Counted from the stretch's first letter, positions 37,401 through 46,253 are shown. The stretch: 64,000 nt of DNA from Gordonia jacobaea (GCF_001186365.1 NZ_LDTZ01000015.1:248001-312000); one strand, 5' to 3'. Notes: a model not told the origin generated them from the sequence alone. Program-made: numbers and translations.

Positions 37401-38369
37401 ATGCTCGATTCGTCTGCACGACTTCTCCAGCTCCTGTCTCTGCTCCAGATGCGCCAGGAGTGGTCGGGCGACGACCTCGCCACGAGGCTGAACATCACCA
37501 AGCGCACGGTGCGTCGCGACGTCGACAAGCTGCGCGACCTCGGCTATCCCGTCGACTCGACGGTCGGCGTCGGGGGCGGCTATCGGTTGGGCGCGGGCGC
37601 CGAGATGCCTCCGCTGTTACTCGACGACCAAGAGGTGCTCGCCGTCGCGCTCGGACTCAACGCCATCAGCAGTGCCGCCGTCAGCGACATGACCGAGGCT
37701 TCTACCGGTGCACTCGCCAAGTTGCGACAGGTGATGCCCTCACGGTTGCGGCATCGACTCGACGCCCTCACGCTCGATACCCTTCCGCAGGGACGCCGCG
37801 ACACCGAAGTCGCCGCAGACGTGCTGTCCGACATCGCGACCGCATGCCATCGCTCCGAGCACCTGCGATTCGACTATCGACGTCACGACGGAACCGAGAG
37901 TCGACGCGAGGTCGAGCCGTACAGACTGGTGCGCAAGGGATCTCGGTGGTATCTGGTGTCGTGGGATCCCGACCGCGACGACTGGCGCTCGTTTCGCGTC
38001 GACCGCATGACGGTGAAGTCCCCCAACGGACGACGCTTCGTCCCTCGTGAACTCCCCGAAGGTGGTGCCGCCGCATTTCTGGCGCGCAGCCTCGGCGCGG
38101 CGTATCGGTCGGCCACAGCGCGGGTGCGCATTCACGCACCACTGGCCGTAGTCGAGAAGATGGTCGACGATGCTTGGGGCACAATCGAATTCGGCGATAG
38201 TTCGAGCTGCGAGCTCACGATCTACAGCACATCGCTCACCTCGATCGCACGCTGGCTACACGCCTTCGACGCCGACTTCTCGGTTCTCGAACCCGCAGCG
38301 CTGCGCGACGAATGTCGGGCCGTCGCGGAACGCCATGTGCAAATCGCCGAACGATACCGCCGCGCCTGA
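37401..38369 (+). CDS. YafY-family HTH and WYL-domain transcriptional regulator
   Basis: 322 residues. The N-terminal winged helix is ARLLQLLSLLQMRQEWSGDDLATRLNITKRTVRRDVDKLRDLGYPVDS; the WYL ligand domain has a HLRFDYRRHDGTESRREVEPYRLVRKGSRWYLVSWD core, and a WCX-like C-terminus follows. The family regulates very diverse genes and binds nucleic-acid or small ligands. The ATG at 37401 is chosen over an upstream frame that would read through the operator. Confidence 0.9.
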   Translation: MLDSSARLLQLLSLLQMRQEWSGDDLATRLNITKRTVRRDVDKLRDLGYPVDSTVGVGGGYRLGAGAEMPPLLLDDQEVLAVALGLNAISSAAVSDMTEASTGALAKLRQVMPSRLRHRLDALTLDTLPQGRRDTEVAADVLSDIATACHRSEHLRFDYRRHDGTESRREVEPYRLVRKGSRWYLVSWDPDRDDWRSFRVDRMTVKSPNGRRFVPRELPEGGAAAFLARSLGAAYRSATARVRIHAPLAVVEKMVDDAWGTIEFGDSSSCELTIYSTSLTSIARWLHAFDADFSVLEPAALRDECRAVAERHVQIAERYRRA

Positions 38370-38467
38370 CCTCGACGCGATGTCGCCAAGTGATGTTGCC
38401 GTGATGATTCCGTGATGCCGTAATCACGAGTGGGCCACGCGCTCGTGCGCTGGCTATGGTGGCGCCA

Positions 38468-39568
38468 ATGCGGCTCATGGTCACCGGTGCAACCGGCTAC
38501 GTCGGCTCACGACTCGTCGACGCCCTTCTCGCTTCCGACAACGAGGTCGTCGTCGCGTCACGATCACCAAAGCGGTTGTCGCGGTACGGATGGTCCGACG
38601 ACGTGACCGCGGTCGAGATGGATGTCGACGACGCCGACTCGGTACATGCCGCCATCGAGGCGGCAAGTCCCGACGAGCACCCGGTGGACGCCCTGTACTA
38701 CCTCGTCCACGGCATCGGGCAGGCCGACTTCGCCGACGGCGACCGCGCCGCCGCACGGGCCGTCGCCCAGGCGGCGCGCAGTCGAGGCATCCCCCGCATC
38801 ATCTACCTCGGCGGTTTCGTGCCAGATGGCGACGAGATGTCGGCGCACCTGCAGAGCCGTGCCGACGTCGGTGAGGGCCTCGCGATCGACGGCGGCGCCG
38901 AACTCGTCTGGTTGCGTGCGGCGGTGATCCTCGGCGCGGGCTCGACGTCGTTCGAGATCTTGCGCTACCTCGCCGACCGCTTCCCGGTGATCCCCGAGCC
39001 CGGCTGGATCGACAATCCGATGGACCCGATCTCCATCCGCGACGTCATCCACTACCTCGTCGCGGCCGCCGACCCGTCCCTCCCCGCGGGTTCCTACGAC
39101 ATCGCCGGCCCCGACACCGGCGTCTACCGATCGATCCTCGACGAGTATCTCCGCGCCGTGCGCATGCCTCGACTGCGCGTGCGTGTGCCATCGATCAGCA
39201 CCCGGCTCGCGGGTAAGGTCGGGGGCATCATCACTCCAGCCCCCGCAGCATTGACCGAAGAGTTGGTCACGTCGCTGCAGTATCCGATGCGCGCCTCCGA
39301 GCACCGCATCACCGAGTTCGTGTCCCCACCGACCGGAGGTCTCACCACTATGCGAGACGCCATCCGCGCATCGGTCGACTCGCCGTATCCCCGACCGGTG
39401 TCCGAGCTCGACGATCTGCATCACCTCGCCGATACCGACCCCGACTGGGCGGGCGGCGACCTCCTGCGTGCCCGTCGCGCAGCACTGGGTGCGGTGGTCG
39501 GCGTGATCGGTACCGTCGCGGGCGTGACGCTTGTCGCACGGCGTGTTCTCGGGCAATTTCTGCCCTGA
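38468..39568 (+). CDS. NAD(P)-binding SDR / NmrA-like reductase
   Basis: 366 residues: Rossmann start MRLMVTGATGYVGSRLVDALL, a LYYLVHGIGQADFADGDRAAARAVAQAARSRGIPRIIYLGGF segment, and PMDPISIRDVIHYLVAAADP, a pattern shared with atypical extended SDRs. It lacks the standard YxxxK catalytic pair, so it may bind cofactor without classic reductase chemistry. A C-terminal hydrophobic segment (ALGAVVGVIGTVAGVTLVARRVLGQFL) looks like a membrane anchor. An ATG at 38456 is an alternative start. Stop and CPBP start overlap (TGATG). Confidence 0.82.
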   Translation: MRLMVTGATGYVGSRLVDALLASDNEVVVASRSPKRLSRYGWSDDVTAVEMDVDDADSVHAAIEAASPDEHPVDALYYLVHGIGQADFADGDRAAARAVAQAARSRGIPRIIYLGGFVPDGDEMSAHLQSRADVGEGLAIDGGAELVWLRAAVILGAGSTSFEILRYLADRFPVIPEPGWIDNPMDPISIRDVIHYLVAAADPSLPAGSYDIAGPDTGVYRSILDEYLRAVRMPRLRVRVPSISTRLAGKVGGIITPAPAALTEELVTSLQYPMRASEHRITEFVSPPTGGLTTMRDAIRASVDSPYPRPVSELDDLHHLADTDPDWAGGDLLRARRAALGAVVGVIGTVAGVTLVARRVLGQFLP

Positions 39569-40278
39569 TGTCGACCGCCTCCCTGCCCCGGTCGGTGACC
39601 CGGCTCCTCGACGCTGTCGCCGTCGACCGCAACACAGATCAGCCCGTCTATTCGACGCCTCGTCGGCTCGCCGTGGTCGGATTCCTGCTCATCGGCGCCG
39701 TCGTGCTGGGGGTATCGCTATCGGTGACACCCGGCGACACCGCGTTCTACCCGCTGACGCTTGGCCTCGCGGCCACCTGGATCATCGGGGCGATAGCCAC
39801 CAGCCGGCTGCCTGCCGGAAGGTTCTCCCTCGACGGCGAGGGCTCGACGTCGGGAGCCGTTGCGCTCGGAGTGGTCGCAGGCGTCGCGATGGGCGCGGTG
39901 TTCGTCATCGGCGCGTTCCTCACCAAACTGATCGGACCGCTCAGCGACCTCGTCAGCAGCGTGCTCGCCTTCGCCGACTACGGCAGCATCGCGGTCGTCA
40001 CCGCGATCACCTTGATCAACGGCGCCGCCGAGGAACTGTTCTTCCGGGGCGCGGTGTACTCGGCGGTGCGCCCGCATCACCCGGTCGTCGTGTCCACCAT
40101 CGTCTACACCATCGCGACGCTGGCCAGCGGAAACGTGATGCTCGGATTCGCCGCGATCCTCCTCGGCGCGGTGTGCGCGATCCTGCGCCGCTGCACCGGC
40201 GGCGTCGTGGCACCGATCTGCACCCACGTGGTCTGGTCGACGATCGTCCTGTTCGCCCTGCCGCCGATTTTCGGCTGA
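39568..40278 (+). CDS. CPBP family intramembrane metalloprotease (CAAX protease-like)
   Basis: 236-residue integral membrane protein with about six hydrophobic helices. The CPBP motifs are INGAAEELFFRGAVY (EExxxR) and CTHVVWSTI near the C-terminus (metal His). Bacterial members cleave or process membrane peptides and some give bacteriocin immunity. It overlaps the SDR by one base, so the two form an operon. Confidence 0.88.
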   Translation: MSTASLPRSVTRLLDAVAVDRNTDQPVYSTPRRLAVVGFLLIGAVVLGVSLSVTPGDTAFYPLTLGLAATWIIGAIATSRLPAGRFSLDGEGSTSGAVALGVVAGVAMGAVFVIGAFLTKLIGPLSDLVSSVLAFADYGSIAVVTAITLINGAAEELFFRGAVYSAVRPHHPVVVSTIVYTIATLASGNVMLGFAAILLGAVCAILRRCTGGVVAPICTHVVWSTIVLFALPPIFG

Positions 40279-40318
40279 CTCCGGAGCTTCCGGCCTCCAC
40301 CGCCGACACGGGCCCTAA

Positions 40319-40380
40319 ATGTGTGTCGTATCGAAGGATGTGTGTGCTGCAGCATCCACATCCTTCGATTCGACACACAT
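40319..40380. repeat. 62-bp imperfect palindrome
   Basis: Two 24-bp arms (40319-40342 and 40357-40380) are inverted copies with one mismatch, and the 14-bp centre itself holds the palindrome TGCTGCAGCA. The 12-mer AAGGATGTGTGT in the left arm appears again inverted at 40373-40384, just past the right arm, so the element is built from repeated submotifs. It begins 40 bp after the CPBP stop and ends 105 bp before the tRNA. It could act as a terminator or be a mobile/repetitive palindromic element. Confidence 0.9.
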
Positions 40381-40485
40381 CCTTGGTGCCACCGGCCGTC
40401 GGGGACCCGCAGTTTGGGTTCCGACCGGCGGACCGGCTAGATTCGTGTGTTGACGCGCGAGGCCTCCGGCCCGACGACGCGTCGA

Positions 40486-40560
40486 GCGCGTATAGCTCAG
40501 CGGTAGAGCTCTGGTCTTACACACCAGCGGTCAGGGGTTCGAATCCCTTTGCGCGCACCA
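40486..40560 (+). tRNA. tRNA-Val (anticodon UAC)
   Basis: 75 bp including an encoded CCA. Acceptor arms GCGCGTA / TGCGCGC, D-arm with TAGCTCAGCGGTAGAGC, anticodon arm CTGGT-CTTACAC-ACCAG (anticodon TAC), T-loop GGGTTCGAATCCC. All standard positions are present. Confidence 0.96.
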
Positions 40561-40631
40561 CATAACAGCAGGCGGCTGGCTCACGTCGGCGTCACCGCCC
40601 GTCGTCGGCCTCGAGTGACCGTCGACGCCGC

Positions 40632-40838
40632 TCAGCTTCCCGTCGGCGATACGCGGCGAACACCCGCCGGGCAGTCTCCCGATTTTCCTATCGCCCACAC
40701 CTGCCCGAGCACCCGGGTGTCGGCATACGGATTGCCGGCACCCGGCCGCGACGCCCGCCCCTCGGCCAGCGCCCGCCGCGCCTCATCCGGCGTCGGCATC
40801 GGCAGCGCCCTTCGCGCGATCTCCCGACGAGTAATCAC
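40632..40838 (-). CDS. Small Rmf/CrpP-fold-like protein
   Basis: 68 residues starting at a GTG. The central part fits the ribosome modulation factor pattern A..EG..A..G..NPY......W..G: ARRALAEGRASRPGAG, NPYADTRVLGQVWAIGK. Known relatives include ribosome hibernation factors and phage or plasmid CrpP-like proteins. The Rmf core tryptophan and NPY are present, but the usual last Gly-Trp/Tyr reads GK. Lies convergent to tRNA-Val, 71 bp away. Start and reality are uncertain. Confidence 0.45.
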   Translation of the reverse strand: MITRREIARRALPMPTPDEARRALAEGRASRPGAGNPYADTRVLGQVWAIGKSGDCPAGVRRVSPTGS

Positions 40839-40961
40839 GTGCTTCGAAGCCCAGTAGGCAATCGGTCATCCACTCATCGATGGTCGCACGATCGCGCACC
40901 GCGCCTTGCGCTTTCCACTCGCGCCGGAATCGCTGTCGGTGCCGGCTGATACGTTTCCGCC
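40839..40961. other. Short gap between the Rmf-like ORF and the HNH nuclease
   Basis: On the minus strand a frame reads RREWKAQGAVRDRATIDEW, then continues MTDCLLGFEARDYSS and stops at about 40795 inside the Rmf-like ORF. Its composition looks protein-like, but no good start is seen before the stop at about 40970, so it may be a gene remnant. It must also contain the promoter of the HNH gene. Confidence 0.3.
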
Positions 40962-41912
40962 ATGCTGATCAACGACCGGCCGCTCGACGATAGGCAGTAC
41001 GACGACGCGCGGAACGTTCGCGCGTCCCGACGTGCCGACATCGTCTGGCCCATCGCGGTGACCGTGCTCGCCGCGGGCGCGCTTGTCCCCGCCGCGACGG
41101 CACACGCCGCGCCCGCGCCGGTCACCCCATCTCAGGTGGCGGAGTCGAGTGCACGCACGGTGCTCGAGTCGCTGGCAGTGAAGGGCCGCGCACCGAAGAC
41201 CGGTTACGAGCGGTCACAGTTCGGACAGGCATGGTCCGACGACGTCTCGGTCGCCGACGGCCACAATGGGTGCGACACGCGCAACGACATCCTCCGACGC
41301 GATCTGTCCGACTTGACTCTCAAACCCGGCACCAACGGATGTGTGGTGCTGTCGGGCACGCTCGACGACCCGTACACGCGAACGTCGATCGCGTTCACGC
41401 GTGGCTCGGCGACGTCGTCAAAGGTCCAGATCGACCACGTCGTCGCGCTGTCCGACGCGTGGCAGAAAGGCGCGCAACAGCTTTCGGCCGAGCAGCGCCG
41501 CAACTTCGCCAACGATCCGCGCAATCTGCAGGCCACCGATGGCCGCACGAACCAGGCCAAGGGTGCGGGCGACGCCGCGACGTGGCTGCCGCCCAACAAG
41601 TCGTATCGATGCACCTACGTCGAGCGGCAGATCGCGGTCAAAGCCAACTACCACCTGTGGGTGACGGCTGCGGAGAAGCAGGCCATGATCCGCATCCTGT
41701 CGAATTGCGCTGCACCCGAGGCTGATTCACCCCAGCCCGCGCCGGCCCCGACCGCGCCCCCGCAGGCCGGCCCATCACAGACCGCACCGTCGAGCACCAC
41801 CTACGCCAACTGCACCCAGGCCCGCGCGGCGGGCGCCGCACCCCTGTACCGCGGGCAGCCCGGCTACTCCGCGAAGCTAGATCGCGACGGCGACGGTGTC
41901 GCGTGCGAATGA
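40962..41912 (+). CDS. Exported HNH-type nuclease with C-terminal excalibur domain
   Basis: 316 residues. A hydrophobic segment (about 27-49, ADIVWPIAVTVLAAGALVPAATAHAA) is a signal peptide. The GmrSD_C/DUF1524-like HNH domain has GYERSQFGQAW, CDTRNDILRRDL, VQIDHVVALSDAW (DHV, catalytic His), and NLQATDGRTNQAKG (Asn/His site), ending with W-L-P-P-N-K and CTYVERQIAVKANYHLWV. After a Pro-rich linker comes an excalibur calcium-binding motif, NCTQARAAGAAPLYRG and DRDGDGVACE. Likely a secreted nuclease for DNA scavenging. ATG start. Confidence 0.92.
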   Translation: MLINDRPLDDRQYDDARNVRASRRADIVWPIAVTVLAAGALVPAATAHAAPAPVTPSQVAESSARTVLESLAVKGRAPKTGYERSQFGQAWSDDVSVADGHNGCDTRNDILRRDLSDLTLKPGTNGCVVLSGTLDDPYTRTSIAFTRGSATSSKVQIDHVVALSDAWQKGAQQLSAEQRRNFANDPRNLQATDGRTNQAKGAGDAATWLPPNKSYRCTYVERQIAVKANYHLWVTAAEKQAMIRILSNCAAPEADSPQPAPAPTAPPQAGPSQTAPSSTTYANCTQARAAGAAPLYRGQPGYSAKLDRDGDGVACE

Positions 41913-41932
41913 GCTAGGTTTCGTCGTCGGGA

Positions 41933-42808
41933 TCAGTCGGGCGCGCCCAGGTTCATCTCGTCGGGGTGGATCCCTACCCGCTTCCCGTCGTCGAGAGCAG
42001 CGATCCGGGCGACGTCCTCGTCGTCGAGTTCGAAATCGAAGACGTCGATGTTCTGCTTGATGCGATCGTCGTGCACCGACTTCGGGATCACGATCAGTCC
42101 GAGCTTGATGTGCCAGGCGAGAACCACCTGGGCGGGTGACCGTCCGTGCTTGATCGCGATGTCGCCGATCGTCGGGTCGGTCAAGACGGTGTTGGGCTTG
42201 GAGTTCGGACCCCACCCCGACCCCGACGTCCCGCCGAGCGGGCTCCACGACTCGATCGCGATTCCGTGCTCCCCCGCGAACTCCCGCAGTTCGCGTTGCT
42301 GGAGGTGCGGATGCAGTTCCACCTGGTCGACGGCGGGCAGCACTCCCCCGCGATCGATGAGCCATTGCAGGTGATGTGGCTCGAAGTTGCACACACCGAT
42401 CGAGTGCGCCTTCCCGTCGGCGAGGATCTTCTCCATTGCGTCCCATGTGCGCAGCAGTCGGTCGCGATCCTGCAGCGGCCAGTGGATCAGGTACAGGTCG
42501 ACGTAGTCGGTTCCCAGCGCACGCAGACTGGTGTCGATCGCCGCGAGAGCCCGCTCGTATCCGTGATCGGAGTTCCAGAGCTTCGTCGTCACGAACACCT
42601 CTGAGCGCAGCACCGACGCGGCGGCAATACCTTCGCCGACGCCCGACTCGTTGCCGTAGGCCGCAGCTGTGTCGATGTGTCGGTAACGGGCCTCGTCGAT
42701 CGCGAACCGGACGGCGCGCTGCGCCTCCTCCGGAGTCGACTGCCACACCCCCAGTCCGAGCTGTGGGATCTCGATGCCTGAATTCAGTTCGATGAGGGGA
42801 GCACTCAT
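41933..42808 (-). CDS. Aldo/keto reductase
   Basis: 291 residues, NADPH-dependent carbonyl reductase of the 2,5-diketo-gluconate reductase type. The tetrad is visible: Asp and Tyr in YRHIDTAAAYGNE, Lys in VFVTTKLWN, His in YLIHWPLQ. The cofactor loop IPKSVHDDRIKQN is intact. Substrate unknown. ATG, facing away from glgX. Confidence 0.93.
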   Translation of the reverse strand: MSAPLIELNSGIEIPQLGLGVWQSTPEEAQRAVRFAIDEARYRHIDTAAAYGNESGVGEGIAAASVLRSEVFVTTKLWNSDHGYERALAAIDTSLRALGTDYVDLYLIHWPLQDRDRLLRTWDAMEKILADGKAHSIGVCNFEPHHLQWLIDRGGVLPAVDQVELHPHLQQRELREFAGEHGIAIESWSPLGGTSGSGWGPNSKPNTVLTDPTIGDIAIKHGRSPAQVVLAWHIKLGLIVIPKSVHDDRIKQNIDVFDFELDDEDVARIAALDDGKRVGIHPDEMNLGAPD

Positions 42809-42946
42809 CTCTCCGGTCTACCAGAGGCGCAGGCCCGGTCGGCACGGCTGCCGCACCCGCTCTGCTCCCGTATCGTCACCGTCAGCGTCGCGCGATCGCA
42901 TAGCCGCGGTCGTCTCGCCGCTCTCACTCGACGAGAAGGGGCGTTG

Positions 42947-45085
42947 ATGACCGGGACCATCTCCCCTGGAGACCCGTCGATCCTCGGAGCAACCGTCACC
43001 GACCACGGAACCAACTTCGCCGTCAGTTCGGGCGGGGATGCGGTGTGGCTCTGCCTTTTCGACGATGCAGGCACCGAGACCAGACTTCTGCTCCCCGGAC
43101 GCGAGATCGACGTATGGCACGGCGTCGTCGACGGCGTGGGTGCCGGAACCCGTTACGGGTTCAGGGTCGACGGCCGCTTCGCACCGGAGCGCGGTCGGCG
43201 CTACAACCCGGCCAAGCTCCTCCTCGACCCCTACGCGCGACGCATCGTCGGCGACGTGGAGTACTGCGACGCGCTCCTCGACCACGACGTCGACGATCCC
43301 GCACGTCCCAGCGCCCTCGACTCCGCTCCGTTCGTGCCGCGCAGCGTCGTCGTCGAGCAACCGCCGCAGGCAACGACCGCCACCGCACCGGGTCCACGCC
43401 GTGCCGCGTCGGAGCTGGTGATCTACGAGGTGCACGTCCGCGGGTTCACGCAGTCCCACCCCGACATTCCCGCCGAGCTCCGAGGCACATTCGCCGGACT
43501 CGCCCATCCGGCGGCCATCAACTACCTGACGTCACTCGGGGTCAACGCCGTCGAGCTGCTTCCGGTGCACCGCAGCGTGGCCGAACGCGAACTCGCCCAG
43601 CAGCACCTGACGAATTACTGGGGTTACAACACCATCGGCTTCTTCGCCCCGCACAACGCCTACAGCGCCGCTGACCGCGCCGGCCGGGGCGCGGATTCCA
43701 TCGCCGAGTTCCGCCACATGGTCGACGCTCTGCACGGTGCCGGGATCGAGGTGATCCTCGACGTCGTCTACAACCACACCGCGGAAGGCGACGACTCCGG
43801 CCCCACCCTGTGCCACCGCGGCCTGAACAATCGCGCCTACTACGTGCTCGACCCGGACGACGGCTCGTACGTCGACACCACCGGATGCGGTAATTCCGTT
43901 GCCGTTGCCCATCCGACGACGCTGCGCATGGTCACCGACTCCCTGCGCTACTGGGCGTCGCTGGGCGTCGACGGATTCCGCTTCGATCTCGCGCCCACCC
44001 TTGCCCGCCAGGGCACCGACAGCACCCGAAACGACTGGGGCGGTGAACCTTTCGACCCCACGGCGACCTTCCTCCGGGTACTCGGCCAGGACGACGTACT
44101 GTCGCGGGTGCGGCTGATCGCCGAACCCTGGGACGTCGGACGAAACGACAGTCACCAACTCGGCGCATTCGGTCCGGAATGGGGCGAGTGGAACGACCGC
44201 TACCGCGACTGCGTCCGCGACTTCTGGCGCAGCCACGAGGGCCTGCTCGCGCCGATGGCGCGACGCCTGACCGGCTCGGCCGACATCTTCGGCGGCCGTC
44301 ATCACGACCCTGCGACGGTCATCCGACGCCGCGCCGCGTCGATCAACTACGTCACATCCCACGACGGTTTCACGTTGCACGACCTCGTGTCCTATGAACG
44401 TAAACACAACGACAACAACGGTTTTCACAATTCGGACGGAACCGACGACAATCGGTCGTGGAACTGCGGCGTCGAAGGACCAACCGACGACCCGGCAATC
44501 GTCGCGCTGCGTCGACGTCAGATGCGCGCCATGCTCACGACGCTGTTGCTCTCTGCGGGGACACCGATGCTGCTCGGCGGGGACGAACGGGGCCGCACGC
44601 AGCGCGGCAACAACAATCCCTACTGCCAGGACAACGAGATCAGCTGGTTCGACTGGACCTCGGGCGACGACGCGCTCGTCGCATTCACCAGCAGTCTCAT
44701 CTCACTGCGACGCGGCCACGCCGCCCTGAGCCGATCGGCCGTCGAACGATCCGGCGTGACCGACTGGTTCACGCCGGACGGCACGCCGATGTCCGACGAA
44801 CACTGGCAGGACCAGGGTGCGCGCAGCATCGCCTGGTTGCTCACACCACCGCGATCCGCCAGCGCCCGAACACATCTGGCCGCCAATGATTTCGTGGTGC
44901 TACTGAACTCGTGGTGGCACGGAATCGACTTTGTCCTGGCACCTGTTCTCGCAGAACAGAAATGGGACGTGGTGGTCGACACGTTCGCACCCGACGCGCC
45001 GTCGCCGATCGTCGGCTCCACATGTCACGTGCGGGCGCGATCGATCGTCGTCCTACGTTCTACGGTTCCACGCTCCGACGGGTAA
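42947..45085 (+). CDS. glgX: Glycogen debranching enzyme GlgX
   Basis: Cleaves alpha-1,6 branches of glycogen. 712 residues: an N-terminal CBM48 domain (ILGATVTDHGTNFAVSS...AVWLCLFDD), then a GH13 catalytic barrel. Active-site residues: nucleophile in DGFRFDLAPTL, acid/base Glu in LIAEPWDVG, and the transition-state Asp in NYVTSHDGFTLHD. TSLGVNAVELLPVH and MLLGGDERGRTQRGNNNPYCQDNE are GlgX/TreX landmarks. The ATG at 42947 is preferred over the TTG one codon earlier, with GAGAAGGGG upstream. No other glycogen gene is adjacent. Confidence 0.94.
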   Translation: MTGTISPGDPSILGATVTDHGTNFAVSSGGDAVWLCLFDDAGTETRLLLPGREIDVWHGVVDGVGAGTRYGFRVDGRFAPERGRRYNPAKLLLDPYARRIVGDVEYCDALLDHDVDDPARPSALDSAPFVPRSVVVEQPPQATTATAPGPRRAASELVIYEVHVRGFTQSHPDIPAELRGTFAGLAHPAAINYLTSLGVNAVELLPVHRSVAERELAQQHLTNYWGYNTIGFFAPHNAYSAADRAGRGADSIAEFRHMVDALHGAGIEVILDVVYNHTAEGDDSGPTLCHRGLNNRAYYVLDPDDGSYVDTTGCGNSVAVAHPTTLRMVTDSLRYWASLGVDGFRFDLAPTLARQGTDSTRNDWGGEPFDPTATFLRVLGQDDVLSRVRLIAEPWDVGRNDSHQLGAFGPEWGEWNDRYRDCVRDFWRSHEGLLAPMARRLTGSADIFGGRHHDPATVIRRRAASINYVTSHDGFTLHDLVSYERKHNDNNGFHNSDGTDDNRSWNCGVEGPTDDPAIVALRRRQMRAMLTTLLLSAGTPMLLGGDERGRTQRGNNNPYCQDNEISWFDWTSGDDALVAFTSSLISLRRGHAALSRSAVERSGVTDWFTPDGTPMSDEHWQDQGARSIAWLLTPPRSASARTHLAANDFVVLLNSWWHGIDFVLAPVLAEQKWDVVVDTFAPDAPSPIVGSTCHVRARSIVVLRSTVPRSDG

Positions 45086-45114
45086 CGCCCGTCCGCAAAG
45101 TCACGCGGCGCCGC

Positions 45115-45666
45115 TCACTGCGTGGCTGCCGCGGCGAGCGCGATCTCCCAATGGGTTTCAGTACGCGCCTCACCGGGCCCGACGATGTCGCGAAAGACAA
45201 CCCGGCCGTCACGTCCGACGAGGAAGGTCCCGCGCTGAGCAAAGCCGCGGCTCTCGTCGAACACCCCGTAGCTGCGTGCAACCTCACCGTGCGGCCAGAA
45301 GTCGGAGAGAATCGGGAAGAGGAAGCCCTGCGCCGATGACCACACCTTGTGCGTGGGCGGCGGTCCGACCGAAACAGCAACTGCCGCAACCTCATCGTTG
45401 ACGAACCGATGGTAGTGGTCGCGAATGAAACCGAGCTCTCCCTGACACGTTCCGGTGAAGGCGAGCGGGAAGAACACGATCAGCACCTGGCGCTCCTCGA
45501 GCAGCCGCGACAGCTTCACCCGCTGATTGTTCTGATCACGCAGCTCGAAGTCGGGTGCGACGTCGCCGACCGACAACACGGTCTGCGACTGGGTCGGAGC
45601 AACATCGGTCGTCGCCACATCGGTGGCACGAGCAACCGAATCGGCCCCGGAGGTCGAGTCGCTCAT
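45115..45666 (-). CDS. ahpE: One-Cys-type peroxiredoxin AhpE
   Basis: 183 residues. A roughly 30-residue Ser/Thr-rich leader is followed by the peroxiredoxin fold: APDFELRDQNNQRVKLS and the peroxidatic cysteine in PLAFTGTCQGEL. No resolving cysteine in the C-terminal half, as in M. tuberculosis AhpE (Rv2238c), which uses mycothiol/mycoredoxin. Reduces peroxides and peroxynitrite. ATG overlaps the stop of the DUF3052 gene (ATGA). Confidence 0.92.
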   Translation of the reverse strand: MSDSTSGADSVARATDVATTDVAPTQSQTVLSVGDVAPDFELRDQNNQRVKLSRLLEERQVLIVFFPLAFTGTCQGELGFIRDHYHRFVNDEVAAVAVSVGPPPTHKVWSSAQGFLFPILSDFWPHGEVARSYGVFDESRGFAQRGTFLVGRDGRVVFRDIVGPGEARTETHWEIALAAAATQ

Positions 45667-46163
45667 GCTCGCTTTCCGGACCGCGCCTTCGGCTGCACCA
45701 GGCGCGAACCCGACCACTCACCAAGACTCACGACGTTGGTCTGAGTGAGCCCGGCCGTCGGTGCGGCCTCGGCGATCTCACTGGGATCGACGTACCCGGG
45801 GTTGCCGGTCTTGGGCGATACGACCCAGACGTACCCGTCGTCGGCGAGCGGTGTGATGGCGTCCATGAGGCGATCGACAAGATCGCCGTCGTCGTCGCGC
45901 CACCACAGCCATACGACGTCGACCACGTCGATCGCATCCTCGTCGAGCATCTCGGCGTCGATCGCGTCCTCGATGTCGGCGCGCAGGTTGTCGTCGGTGT
46001 CCTCGTCCCAACCGAGTTCCTGCACCACCATTCCGGGTGCGAACCCGAGTTTCTGGGCGTTGCTGCCCTCGGAGCCGTTGCCCCCGCTGCCCTCGGAGCC
46101 ATTGCTCCCTGTGGCGGCTACCACCGCGTGTCGACCTCCTACCGGTACGTTTTCAGATTTCAT
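45663..46163 (-). CDS. DUF3052 protein
   Basis: 166 residues: a Gly/Ser-rich start, then a conserved compact domain beginning QKLGFAPGMVVQELGWDEDTDDNLR and a DVVWLWWRDDDGDLVDRLMDAI core, with a SPKTGNPGYVDPSEIAEAA end. It matches the actinobacterial DUF3052 family (Rv2239c). The very acidic middle is normal for the family; function unknown. ATG at 46163. Coupled to ahpE by a 4-nt overlap, which suggests a redox link. Confidence 0.88.
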   Translation of the reverse strand: MKSENVPVGGRHAVVAATGSNGSEGSGGNGSEGSNAQKLGFAPGMVVQELGWDEDTDDNLRADIEDAIDAEMLDEDAIDVVDVVWLWWRDDDGDLVDRLMDAITPLADDGYVWVVSPKTGNPGYVDPSEIAEAAPTAGLTQTNVVSLGEWSGSRLVQPKARSGKRA

Positions 46164-46253
46164 TGCGCTTCTCAGCTTACGAGACAGCGTAATGGACCTC
46201 AGTGCAACACGAGGAGACTCCACGCGCCAACTATCGACACGAACTGCGACCGT

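Noticed and set aside
40486..40560. Attachment site for a prophage or integrative element at tRNA-Val
   Set aside because: No integrase, phage gene or direct repeat of the tRNA 3' end was found within the window.
41877..42845. 322-codon frame overlapping the aldo/keto reductase
   Set aside because: Out-of-frame shadow; the aldo/keto reductase frame has the complete catalytic tetrad.
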